From an uncultured Gammaproteobacteria bacterium (lineage in GTDB: Bacteria; Pseudomonadota; Gammaproteobacteria; GCA-2729495): a stretch of 27,140 nt of DNA. The position numbers were made by a program, and so were the translations under genes. Location: contig CAMYJV010000034.1 of assembly GCA_947258805.1 (NCBI GenBank), positions 1-27,140 of the forward strand, written 5' to 3'. The notes beneath the pieces are model-generated. The model was not told the origin of the DNA. It ran no database searches and was given only the letters and a program-made list of their open reading frames with translations. This document shows, one piece after another, positions 9,095 through 16,608 of the stretch; within the stretch, counting starts at the first letter, position 1, and every line of letters begins with the position of its first letter.

Positions 9095-9100
9095 TTCCTC
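9095..9100 (-). promoter_or_regulatory. ribosome binding site fixing the GTG start of the Na/Pi symporter
   Basis: On the minus strand the sequence GAGGAA lies 5 bases upstream of GTG 9089, a strong Shine-Dalgarno match at good spacing. It supports the GTG as the true start. Just upstream in the transcript is a 6-bp hairpin (AGCACC and GGTGCT, plus-strand 9105-9119) whose 3' arm ends 4 bases before the site; it could affect ribosome access. Confidence 0.65.
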
Positions 9101-9151
9101 GTAAAGCACCAGCGGTGCTGAAAAATTCTTTTTGACGCCGGCAGGGCGCCG

Positions 9152-10402
9152 CTAGTCGACGAAGCCGGCCGCCAATAGATCCGTATACATACGTTCCGCA
9201 ATCAGGCGGTTGCCACGGTCGTTGTAGTGAATCGGGTCGTTGTAGATGCAGTCTGTCACGTCTTCGAACATGGCCCGCAGGTCAACAAAGTGAACGGCTG
9301 TTTCCTCCGAATAGGCTTGCTCGAGCTCCCGATAAACCTTGGCGTAGCCCTGGAAAGCCGCCTGCATGATCTCGATGTATCTGGCTTCGTCTATCGTCGG
9401 ACCTAGCCGCCCCACCATCATCTTCGTATCCGCTGCCCGTTCACAGCTGAGGTCCTTGTACTCCCATGGATGCGGCTGCAGGTAGCCAAGATACCGGCCG
9501 CCCTGCCGCGCCACCCAGCCGGCGGCAATATCCAGGTTGGTCTTCAATACCGACTGGAAATGCGGATCGCGCTCTGCAACCCAGTTCGACAAGGCACGGG
9601 CCGGGAGTTCGGCGTACATTGCGGCCCGCCGCTCACGCAGTGATGAATCAGCGGTTTCGCCGAGGGCAGTCGTTACCAGCAGGTAGGCGTAGGTCATCAT
9701 GGGCGGCGCCGGCCGCAGGTTGCCGCGCAGGCCCGCCATGGTGTCGAAATACTGGTAGCTGAAGTCGGCCCAGTTCATCAGCGGCGCGTCCAGTTCCGCG
9801 CGCAAATGCTCGAGGTTCGAATAATGGGCGTCGTTGAACCCGTCGAGCATGATCACCGCATCCGCCTGCAGGTAGGCGACCTCGGTAATCAGCTTCGTGA
9901 GTTCGCCGTAAGAGTAGTTGCCACCCATACCGAAGTTCAGCACCTGGAAACGCGAGGCGCCGCCCTCGTTCAGCAACAATTCCAACTGTGCGGCAATGGT
10001 CTTGTGGATGCCGCTGGCCGTCGCACCGGCCGCGCTGCTGCCGCCTAGCAGAACCAGGCGTTTCAGAGTGCGTGGTTTGTCGGGGAAGAACGCCGGCTCG
10101 CTGTCGCCGTTCAGGATGAAGCCGTGGCGGCCGACCTTCAGGCCAGAGAAGCGCGCGTTGGCACGAAACGCGTACTGGGTGGGCGGCAGGAAAAGGTACT
10201 CGCTGTCCGTCTTTATCCGGGCAACGCGTCGATCCGCCAGCGGGTGCTGGCCGAGGCGCTGGATCACAGCCTGGCCCAGCGTGAGGTCGTCAACTGCGGC
10301 CGATCGCCAGACCAGCACGCTGAAAGAGGCGAGCTCAAACAGGGCCAGGGTCACGATGAGAATGATTGCGTACTGTCGGATGCTTTTGCCCAGGTCGCTC
10401 AT
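9152..10402 (-). CDS. membrane-anchored SGNH/GDSL-type protein with GGSS nucleophile block
   Basis: A 416-residue protein with an N-terminal hydrophobic anchor at residues 11-31, so the catalytic domain should face the periplasm. SGNH blocks: LLGGSSAAG at 118-126 (nucleophile Ser122 or Ser123, with GGS replacing the classic GDS), NFGMGG at 156-161, GFND at 188-191 with the block III Asn190, and D389-x-x-H392 in DPIHYNDRGN. All four catalytic positions are present, so activity is likely on an ester or acetyl group. The substrate is unknown; SGNH proteins of this anchored type often act on exopolysaccharides or lipids. It shares architecture but little obvious sequence with the SGNH protein at 962-2233. 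Start ATG 10402 is the first in frame before the membrane segment. Confidence 0.78.
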   Translation of the reverse strand: MSDLGKSIRQYAIILIVTLALFELASFSVLVWRSAAVDDLTLGQAVIQRLGQHPLADRRVARIKTDSEYLFLPPTQYAFRANARFSGLKVGRHGFILNGDSEPAFFPDKPRTLKRLVLLGGSSAAGATASGIHKTIAAQLELLLNEGGASRFQVLNFGMGGNYSYGELTKLITEVAYLQADAVIMLDGFNDAHYSNLEHLRAELDAPLMNWADFSYQYFDTMAGLRGNLRPAPPMMTYAYLLVTTALGETADSSLRERRAAMYAELPARALSNWVAERDPHFQSVLKTNLDIAAGWVARQGGRYLGYLQPHPWEYKDLSCERAADTKMMVGRLGPTIDEARYIEIMQAAFQGYAKVYRELEQAYSEETAVHFVDLRAMFEDVTDCIYNDPIHYNDRGNRLIAERMYTDLLAAGFVD

Positions 10403-10544
10403 GTCATCTGGTTTCGGACGTGCTGGTGCCCGGCGAAAATTGGCGCCTTTCCTGCAGACACCCGAGGATTCTAGTGCATGGCCCCGCCCGGCAGAGGCCG
10501 GCCTTTCCGTCGCGGGTTCTTCGCCTTAGACTCCCGCAGCCTGT

Positions 10545-11513
10545 ATGAACACCATGAATCTCAATCCGCCGCCCCTGTTGCGGTCGCCGCATATGCAGAC
10601 GCTGCTGTCCAGCCGCCTGGTCCGGGGCCTGAACGGCAAGGCCCTGGAACTGCTCGGGCGTGCCAGTACGATTACGGTGCCCTGCCGTGACGGTGTGCGC
10701 CTGCAGGCGTTGGTAAATGTCGACCGGCCGGGCGCGCCGCTGGTCATCGTAGTACACGGCTGGCTGGGGCAGGCCGACTCGCCTTACGTCTGTCGCGCGG
10801 CCGATGCGCTGCACGGGGCCGGGTTCAACGTGGCGCGACTGCTGTTGCGTGACCATGGCGGCACGTCCGGTCTGAATGTCGAACTCTTCAACGCTGCCCG
10901 GATCGACGAGGTGGTGGATGCCTGCCGGTATCTCGCGGCGAGCTACGGCGAAGCAGGTACCGGCCTGATGGGATTCTCGCTGGGCGGCAATTTCGCCCTC
11001 CGGGTTGCGGCGCACCCGGAGCGCGGCCCGGGGTTCGGGGCCTGTCTGGCCGTTTGTCCCGTTATCAGTCCACGCGCCTCAGCTGATGCCATGGACTCGG
11101 GTTTGTCGGCCTATCGCCTGTACTTCGTCAGCAAGTGGCGGGAAGCCTTTGCCGACAAGCAGGCGGCATTTCCCGATCGCTACGATTTCACGGATATGCG
11201 ACAGTTGACTCGCATTGGAGAGCTCACCGATAAACTGGTCGAGCGCTACACTCCCTTTGCGGATGCAACGGAGTACTACTCGCACTATACGTTGACGCCG
11301 GAAATGCTGGCCGCTATCGATATCGACGTCCGCGCGCTGTCCACAGCCGATGATCCGATAATTCCAGTGGGCACGCTCGAGCCATTGCGCGTTCTGAACG
11401 GCGAGGGTTTCGATCTCAGTGCCCGGGGTGGACACTGCGCATTTATCGACAACTACCGTCTGCGCTCGGCGCTGGACGACTACGCGGTTCGCTATTTCGA
11501 GCGGCTGCGCTGA
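10545..11513 (+). CDS. yheT: YheT-type alpha/beta hydrolase
   Basis: A 322-residue alpha/beta hydrolase. Visible motifs: the HMQT element at residues 16-19, matching the HxQT near the N-terminus of the YheT/UPF0017 group; oxyanion region VVHGWLG at 69-75; nucleophile elbow GFSLGGN with Ser145; acid Asp269 or Asp270 in TADDPIIP; and His297 in GGHCAF. Length agrees with E. coli YheT (about 340). The physiological ester or lipid substrate of the family is not well defined. ATG 10545 is used; ATG 10554 is an alternative, and neither has a clear ribosome binding site. It converges on the response regulator gene with only 3 bases between the stops. Confidence 0.85.
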   Translation: MNTMNLNPPPLLRSPHMQTLLSSRLVRGLNGKALELLGRASTITVPCRDGVRLQALVNVDRPGAPLVIVVHGWLGQADSPYVCRAADALHGAGFNVARLLLRDHGGTSGLNVELFNAARIDEVVDACRYLAASYGEAGTGLMGFSLGGNFALRVAAHPERGPGFGACLAVCPVISPRASADAMDSGLSAYRLYFVSKWREAFADKQAAFPDRYDFTDMRQLTRIGELTDKLVERYTPFADATEYYSHYTLTPEMLAAIDIDVRALSTADDPIIPVGTLEPLRVLNGEGFDLSARGGHCAFIDNYRLRSALDDYAVRYFERLR

Positions 11514-11516
11514 AGC

Positions 11517-11954
11517 TCACGCGGGTAATGTCATGACCCGCCAGTCCTTGTCGATGGTTGCCATCGCCTGCAGAAAGCTGTTGCCCATGTCGGACTTCAG
11601 GAGGTAGCCGGCGACGTTGAGGTTGCAGGCCTCGATCCTGTCCCGGTCATCATTCGACGTGGTGAGAACAAACACGACGGAGTTGCGGAGCTCATCGTCT
11701 GCCCGCAATTTTTGCAAAAATTCGATTCCGGACATCCTCGGCATGTTGATGTCGAGGATGATGACGTATGGCCTGGCCAATGGGCTCTCGCCGTTCGATC
11801 CATTCAGGATCTCCCACGCCTGCACGCCATCCGTCGCCCGCCTGACCGGGTTGCCGATGCGTTCCGCTTCGAGGCCTCGCATGAACGCCTTGGCATCGAT
11901 CTGATCGTCTTCAACCAGCAGAATGCTGACGGGCTGTTCAGGCACCTTGCGCAT
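11517..11954 (-). CDS. single-domain response regulator (Rcp1/CheY-like receiver)
   Basis: A 145-residue stand-alone receiver. Acidic pocket VEDD at residues 14-17, phospho-acceptor Asp68 in IILDINMPRMSG, Thr98/Thr99 in VLTTSND, and Lys120 followed by Ser instead of the usual Pro. The insert between the beta-2 and beta-3 regions (NGSNGESPLARP) and overall length match the Rcp1-like group that partners phytochrome-type and PAS-type kinases. A longer frame exists upstream, but ATG 11954 starts just before the fold and overlaps the end of the kinase gene by 17 bases, so translational coupling is likely. It has no output domain; it may act by protein contact or as a phosphate relay or sink for the kinase. 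Confidence 0.9.
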   Translation of the reverse strand: MRKVPEQPVSILLVEDDQIDAKAFMRGLEAERIGNPVRRATDGVQAWEILNGSNGESPLARPYVIILDINMPRMSGIEFLQKLRADDELRNSVVFVLTTSNDDRDRIEACNLNVAGYLLKSDMGNSFLQAMATIDKDWRVMTLPA

Positions 11955-13494
11955 CAACCGGTTGCTCTCGCTCTTCAGGCAAATCGACACCCGGTAAGCC
12001 GGGTGCCTTGTTCCACACAAACTTGAACACGGTGCCGACACCGTTCGGGCCGGGATGAAACCAGATCCGGCCACCCTGCCAGTCGACGATACGCTTGACG
12101 ATTGCCAGCCCCATGCCGCTGCCTTCACGATCATCGCGTGGCTGCAAGGTCTGGAACAGTTGAAAGACTTTGTCGGCATAAACCTCCGGAATGCCCGCGC
12201 CGTCGTCTTCCACCATGAACAGCACGGAGTCGCCCTGGTCTACCGCACTGACGCGCACAAAGCCCTGCTGGGTGGGATGATGCTTCACGGCGTTGTTGAT
12301 CAGGTTGCGCAGCACCTGTTCCAGCGGTCCCGCATAGGTGTCGAGTATCGGCAGGCCCGGATCCGCTTCTATACGCAGGGATGCCGGAGGAGCCAGCAGG
12401 GTGGTGATGTCCTGCACCAGTTCGCGGGTTTTGACCTGGCCCCTGCTGCCAATACGGCGGCCGGCCCGGGAGTATTCCATCAGGTCGTCCAGCAGCCGGC
12501 TGAGGCGCCGGGTGCGCTGAGAGAGAAGCCCGAGATTCTCCCGCACCTCACCGCCGTCATAGTCCTTCAGGTCCTGCTGCAACCACTGCACCAGCACGTC
12601 AATGGCGCGCAGCGGCGCTTTCAGATCATGGGACGCAACGTAGGCGAACTGTTCGAGATCATGATTGGAGCGAGTCAGTTCGGCGCTCTTCTGCTGCAAC
12701 GCGCGTTCGGCTTTATTACGTTCGGTGATGTCCATGGCCAGCGACATCACGCCGCTTATATGGCCGTGTTCATCCCGGTAGGGCTGATGGGAGACGGCGA
12801 AGAACTGCTCGCGGCCGTCCGGCAGGCGCCGGTTGGTATCGTAATGCAGCGTCTCGCCTGCCAGCGCGGCGTCATAGCGGGGCTTGCGTTCCTGAAACTG
12901 TTCTTCGCCTACGAGTTCAGCCATGTGCCGCCCCAGTAACTGTTCATGGGTTCGCCCGAACATGTCCCGATACATGGAACTCATGAACACGACGCGGTAG
13001 TCGCAATCTATAAATGAGAACAGCCCCGGGATGCTGTCGGCAAGATACTGCATGCGCGACTGCGTGTTGCGCAGGCTCTGCTCCAGCTGGCGCTGGTTGG
13101 TGATGTCGATACAGACGCCGCGCAGCTGCACGCCCGTTCCATCAGCGGTGCCTGCCGTCCTGGCGCGGCCGCTGATGAAGCGCACGGCACCGTCTTTGCG
13201 CACGATCCGATAGCTGACGGCCAGCTCGCCAGTACGCATGCATTCCTGCACCGACTGCCAGTAGTGGTCTACATCTTCCGGGTGAATGCGCCGGCGCATG
13301 TTGTCAATGTCCAGCGTGTCCGTCGCGTCGAGGTCGAACATTGCCCGGCAGACTCGGTCCAGCGTCAGTACGTGCGAGGCGCTGTCGTAGGCCCAGGTGC
13401 CGACCCCGGTGGCCTCGAGCAGCATCTGCAGGTCGGCCGCGGCGCAGGCGTCGGCGCCGGCATCGGCGGGGTGGGCGCTGCAAGCTTCGGGCAT
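11938..13494 (-). CDS. PAS-PAS sensor histidine kinase
   Basis: A 518-residue kinase with no membrane segment, so probably cytoplasmic. PAS 1 (about residues 20-137) contains GTWAYD and the PAC-like end LRGVCIDITNQRQLEQ; PAS 2 (about 140-262) ends MSLAMDITERNKAE. A short coiled segment leads to HisKA with YVASHDLKAPLRAID, phospho-acceptor His289. The HATPase domain shows LRNLINNAVKHH, VEDDGAGIPE and GSGMGLAIVKRIV. The SHDLKAPL box is of the bacteriophytochrome-like HisKA class, which commonly pairs with Rcp1-like receivers such as the one encoded next. The start follows the REC-GGDEF-EAL stop by 13 bases with a weak AAGG site. Being in one operon suggests that it phosphorylates one or both neighbouring receivers. 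Confidence 0.92.
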   Translation of the reverse strand: MPEACSAHPADAGADACAAADLQMLLEATGVGTWAYDSASHVLTLDRVCRAMFDLDATDTLDIDNMRRRIHPEDVDHYWQSVQECMRTGELAVSYRIVRKDGAVRFISGRARTAGTADGTGVQLRGVCIDITNQRQLEQSLRNTQSRMQYLADSIPGLFSFIDCDYRVVFMSSMYRDMFGRTHEQLLGRHMAELVGEEQFQERKPRYDAALAGETLHYDTNRRLPDGREQFFAVSHQPYRDEHGHISGVMSLAMDITERNKAERALQQKSAELTRSNHDLEQFAYVASHDLKAPLRAIDVLVQWLQQDLKDYDGGEVRENLGLLSQRTRRLSRLLDDLMEYSRAGRRIGSRGQVKTRELVQDITTLLAPPASLRIEADPGLPILDTYAGPLEQVLRNLINNAVKHHPTQQGFVRVSAVDQGDSVLFMVEDDGAGIPEVYADKVFQLFQTLQPRDDREGSGMGLAIVKRIVDWQGGRIWFHPGPNGVGTVFKFVWNKAPGLPGVDLPEEREQPVDAQGA

Positions 13495-13507
13495 CTCGAT
13501 GTTGCCT

Positions 13508-15241
13508 TCAGGCCCGCCTCTTGGCGACCGGCAGCCTGGCGGTGGAGAAGCCGGGCGAGTCTTCGATCAGGTCTTCCAGGAAGGGCATGACTTCCCTGGC
13601 TACCAGGGGCTGGCCGAACAGGAATCCCTGGGCCACGGTGCAGCCGCGCTCGACGAGGAAGCTCAACTGGCCGCGGGTTTCTACGCCCTCGGCCACGGTG
13701 TTCAGGCGCAGGCTTCGCGCCAGGGAAATAATGGCTTCGACAATAATCTGGCTGTCTTCGCAATGATCGATGTCTTTTATAAAGGACCGATCGATCTTGA
13801 GGACGTCGATGGGGAACCGACGCAGGTAGTTTAGACAGGAATGACCGGTACCGAAGTCGTCGATGGACACCCGCACCCCGGTGGTTTTTAGTTGCTGGAG
13901 AGCATCCTGGGCGGATTCCGTGTCTTCCATCAGCAGCCCTTCGGTCAGTTCCAGTTCTACCAGCCTTGCATTCACCGCATGGTGCTTCAGCACCTTGGCC
14001 ACCCGGCGGTGAAAGTCCGGCTGCTGAAACTGGCGTGCGGATACGTTGATTGACACCGGTACCAGCGGCAGGTTGGCCGCCTGCCAACGGTTCAGCGTGC
14101 GGCAAACCTCTTCCAGCACCCATTGCCCCATTGGAACGATGTGCCCGCTTTGTTCGGCCACCGGGATGAATTCGCTGGGCGGGATCATGCCTCGCTCCCG
14201 GTGTTCCCAGCGCAGCAGTGCCTCCAGGCCTTCCAGCTTCCGTGTGACCAGGTTGACCTTGGGCTGAAAGACCAGGCTGAACCGTTCGCCGCTGATCGCG
14301 TCGCGAATCTCCTGCTCCAGCCGATGGTATTCCACCAGCTCCGCGTGCATGCGCTCGGTGAAGAACTTGAAGTTGTTCCGGCCCTGTTCCTTGGCCTGGT
14401 ACATGGCGATGTCCGCGTTCTTCAGCAGCGTGGTGACGTTGCTGTTGTCGTTCGGGTAGACGGTGATCCCGATGCTGGTGGTGACATTGACTTCGCGGCC
14501 GTCGACGGAGAAGGGCTCGGCGATTACCTCGAGGATGCCCGTGGCAACAGTTTCCGCCTCCAGCGCCCCGTCCAGGCCTTCCAGCAGGATCGCGAATTCG
14601 TCGCCCCCCAGTCGCGCGAGCACGTCGCCGGCCCGTATGGAACGCCGCAGCCGCAGCGCCGTTTCCCGCAGCAGGTTGTCGCCCGCATCGTGGCCCAGCG
14701 TGTCGTTCACTACCTTGAACTGGTCCAGGTCGAGAAAGAACAGCGCCACCTTGCGGCCCTCGCGCCGGGCGCGGGCAGTAGCCCGTTCGAGCTGTTCCTG
14801 GAAATGCTGGCGGTTGGGGATCTCCGTCAGCGAGTCGTACTGGGCCAGGTAGTTCAGCCGCAGTTCACTGCGCTTGCGTTCTGCCGCATAACGAATGGCC
14901 CGCAGGATGGCGCGAGTTTCGCCTTCCCACTTCACGAGATAGTCCTGCACGCCCTTGTTGAGAATGCTCAGCGCGAATTCTTCGTCGTCCTGGCCGCTGA
15001 GCACGACGATGGGCACGCTGCTTTCCTCTGCCTGGATGGCATCGACGCACTCCATGCCCGAGCCGTCGGGCAGGTGCAGGTCGAGCAGCACCACGTCGAA
15101 GCGCTGCAGGCGCAACTGGTGCACCGCGTCCCGCAGCGACGTGACGTGGCTCAGTTCGATATCGCTGACGTTATGGCGGCGCAGTGACGCCGCCAGAAAA
15201 TCTGCGTCTTCGAGATTGTCTTCGACCAGCAACAGCTTCAT
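13508..15241 (-). CDS. REC-GGDEF-EAL cyclic di-GMP turnover protein
   Basis: A 577-residue cytoplasmic protein. The N-terminal receiver has phospho-acceptor Asp54 (VLLDLHLPDGSG) and Lys104 followed by Trp instead of Pro. The GGDEF domain (about 130-300) has an intact GGDEF at 212-216 and an RxxD inhibitory site (R203-A-G-D206) five residues before it. The EAL domain (about 315-565) has EALLRW at 340-345 and retains the metal and catalytic motifs SINVSARQ, LELTEG, DDFGTG, LKIDRSF, AEGVE and QGFLFGQP. The loop reads DDFGTGHS where DDFGTGYS is usual. Both halves look competent, so it may make or degrade c-di-GMP depending on receiver phosphorylation. It heads a three-gene operon with a PAS kinase and a lone receiver. 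Confidence 0.94.
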   Translation of the reverse strand: MKLLLVEDNLEDADFLAASLRRHNVSDIELSHVTSLRDAVHQLRLQRFDVVLLDLHLPDGSGMECVDAIQAEESSVPIVVLSGQDDEEFALSILNKGVQDYLVKWEGETRAILRAIRYAAERKRSELRLNYLAQYDSLTEIPNRQHFQEQLERATARARREGRKVALFFLDLDQFKVVNDTLGHDAGDNLLRETALRLRRSIRAGDVLARLGGDEFAILLEGLDGALEAETVATGILEVIAEPFSVDGREVNVTTSIGITVYPNDNSNVTTLLKNADIAMYQAKEQGRNNFKFFTERMHAELVEYHRLEQEIRDAISGERFSLVFQPKVNLVTRKLEGLEALLRWEHRERGMIPPSEFIPVAEQSGHIVPMGQWVLEEVCRTLNRWQAANLPLVPVSINVSARQFQQPDFHRRVAKVLKHHAVNARLVELELTEGLLMEDTESAQDALQQLKTTGVRVSIDDFGTGHSCLNYLRRFPIDVLKIDRSFIKDIDHCEDSQIIVEAIISLARSLRLNTVAEGVETRGQLSFLVERGCTVAQGFLFGQPLVAREVMPFLEDLIEDSPGFSTARLPVAKRRA

Positions 15242-15267
15242 GAGTATGCGGCCGCACCCCTCCGTCG

Positions 15268-15283
15268 CCGGTTCGAAAACCGG
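15268..15283 (-). promoter_or_regulatory. UUCG-loop hairpin in the leader of the REC-GGDEF-EAL operon
   Basis: In the minus-strand transcript, CCGGUU-UUCG-AACCGG forms a perfect 6-bp stem closed by a UUCG tetraloop, 26 bases before the ATG at 15241. Between the hairpin and the start lies GGAGGGG, a Shine-Dalgarno-like run that is rather far (15 bases) from the ATG. The hairpin could stabilise the leader or affect translation. It does not match the c-di-GMP-I riboswitch pattern. Confidence 0.4.
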
Positions 15284-15464
15284 TGCGAATATTGCCCAGA
15301 AACACCCAATAAAAAGCGTAGGTGATTGTTCCGACTGGCGTTGAGACCGCTTTCACATTTGACTTTATGCGCCAGGCGAAACCGGTCACGAAGCGGTGAG
15401 AAAGGGGCGAAATAGCCGGTAATGACCGCTGGGCCGGAGCGTCGGATGCGGCTCAAATGGACCC
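15284..15464. other. intergenic region with no assignable gene
   Basis: Between the leader hairpin and the doubtful ORF at 15465 I see no RNA gene or repeat. A TTGACT hexamer occurs on the plus strand at 15359-15364, but no matching -10 follows at normal spacing. The segment around 15300-15390 is more A/T-rich than its surroundings, as expected where the promoters of the divergent operons should lie. Confidence 0.4.
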
Positions 15465-15962
15465 ATGGGCCAATGGTCATCCTTCAGGGCCTGGCGACGG
15501 GGCTGGGCACTTCTGCTAACGGCTACGCCGCCGGGGCAACGGCTGCCCTGGCAGACAAGATGGGGCCTCAGGGTGCGTGCGCTAGGCGACCTGCCCGGGC
15601 TCGTGTCGTTCCGGGTTGGCGTCCTCATCCTGCTGGCCAGCATGGTTGGTGCGCGTTCGCTGGTCTGGCGTCACGATATCGGGGGCGCACTGCGCGATGC
15701 GGTGCTGGTGCTACCGGTCATTTTCTATGCCCCATGGGCAGCCCGGCTGTACCGCTGGTGCCTGGCCATGCGCTCGCGCGCCCGCCAACAGAAGCTGGCC
15801 GCTAACCCGCGCCGGTGCTCTAATACCGGTTATGAAGACCTTGCTGAAACTGACCCTGGGCTTGCTGGGCGTCACGGTGGTCCTCGTGCTGGCCGTGATC
15901 ATCGCGGTGCTTCTGTTCGTGGATCCGAACGACTATCGCGACGAGATTGCCGCGGCGGTTGA
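15465..15962 (+). CDS. doubtful small membrane protein ORF
   Basis: A 165-codon frame from ATG 15465. Codons from about 15561 to 15830 have G/C-rich third positions and encode two plausible membrane segments (LVSFRVGVLILLASMVG and AVLVLPVIFYAPW) followed by an Arg-rich stretch, which looks like real coding sequence. Against it: the frame runs 131 bases into the AsmA-family gene, and the residues there are only a frame shadow. It may be a small hypothetical gene, or one whose true 3' end has been altered by a frameshift before 15832. I do not recognise a family. Confidence 0.3.
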   Translation: MGQWSSFRAWRRGWALLLTATPPGQRLPWQTRWGLRVRALGDLPGLVSFRVGVLILLASMVGARSLVWRHDIGGALRDAVLVLPVIFYAPWAARLYRWCLAMRSRARQQKLAANPRRCSNTGYEDLAETDPGLAGRHGGPRAGRDHRGASVRGSERLSRRDCRGG

Positions 15963-16608
15963 AAAGCAGACGGGCCGGGCCCTCGCCATCGAGGGCGACC
16001 TCGGGCTGGCCCTGCTGCCGTGTTGCGGGATCCGGCTTGGTTCGACCTCGCTGAGCAACCCGCCGGGCTTCGACACGCCGCAGTTCGCCAGTGTCGAGCG
16101 CGTGCGGCTCGGGCTGGAGATCTGGCCACTGTTGATGGAAAAGTCCCTGGTGATCGGCGAGGTCGACCTGCAGGGACTGGACGTGGAACTGGTGCGCCGG
16201 GCCGACGGTCGGGACAACTGGACATTCACAGCCGTCGCTGACGCCCCTGCCGAAGCCGAGACGACTGATGATGACGCCGGGGCCGCGGCCACGTCGCTGT
16301 CGATTGCCGGCATCAATATCGCCGAGGCCCGCCTGGTGTACCGCGACGCCGTGGAGAAGACCGACTACCGCCTGGACCAGTTGAACCTGCAGACCGGTAC
16401 AGTGGGACCTGAAGGCGATCACCCTGATCGACCTGGCCACCCAGCGGGCCCGCCTGGAAGACGTGCAGCTGAAACTGGAGCTCGCCGGGGAGTCGCTGCC
16501 CGCCGAAATGGTCACAAGCACGCTGGCCGTAGATGCGGTCGACTACGACCTGGAAGCCGGCAAAGCGAAGCTGGCAGGCATCGGCGGACAGATTGGGCTG
16601 AGGGGTGA
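15832..16608 (+). CDS. AsmA-family protein, N-terminal part (frameshifted gene)
   Basis: ATG 15832 opens an AsmA-type N-terminus: a short cytoplasmic MKTLLK, a membrane anchor at about residues 7-26, then the characteristic VDPNDYRDEIAAAVEKQTGRALAIEGDL-type segment, LLPCCGIRLGSTSLSNPPGF, VERVRLGLEIWPLL and VDLQGLDVELVRRADGRDNW. Homology stays convincing to LDQLNLQTGT near 16400. After that this frame becomes Pro/Gly/Arg-rich nonsense to its stop at 16606-16608, while the next frame takes over the AsmA reading. The intact gene would span 15832-18226 (about 797 residues). AsmA-like proteins are inner-membrane-anchored periplasmic bridge proteins tied to outer-membrane lipid homeostasis. It heads the asmA-mutY-yggX block. 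Confidence 0.8.
   Translation: MKTLLKLTLGLLGVTVVLVLAVIIAVLLFVDPNDYRDEIAAAVEKQTGRALAIEGDLGLALLPCCGIRLGSTSLSNPPGFDTPQFASVERVRLGLEIWPLLMEKSLVIGEVDLQGLDVELVRRADGRDNWTFTAVADAPAEAETTDDDAGAAATSLSIAGINIAEARLVYRDAVEKTDYRLDQLNLQTGTVGPEGDHPDRPGHPAGPPGRRAAETGARRGVAARRNGHKHAGRRCGRLRPGSRQSEAGRHRRTDWAEG
16385..16420 (+). other. +1 frameshift zone in the AsmA-family gene
   Basis: Upstream coding is in the frame whose codons start at positions equal to 1 modulo 3; downstream coding is in the frame equal to 2 modulo 3. The downstream frame is closed by a TGA at 16382-16384 and becomes sensible from about WDLKAITLIDLATQRARL (16403 onward). The switch therefore lies between 16385 and about 16420, equal to one extra base or two missing bases. 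There is no homopolymer run or obvious slippery heptamer there. Confidence 0.8.

Noticed and set aside
12055..12939. 294-codon plus-strand ORF opposite the PAS kinase
   Set aside because: It lies wholly within a kinase gene with intact H, N and G boxes; no motifs in this frame.
14123..15187. 354-codon plus-strand ORF opposite the REC-GGDEF-EAL gene
   Set aside because: The opposite strand carries complete GGDEF and EAL motifs; this frame is a codon-bias shadow.
15242..15420. c-di-GMP riboswitch upstream of the GGDEF/EAL gene
   Set aside because: No GEMM-type conserved bases or two-helix layout; only a simple UUCG hairpin is present.
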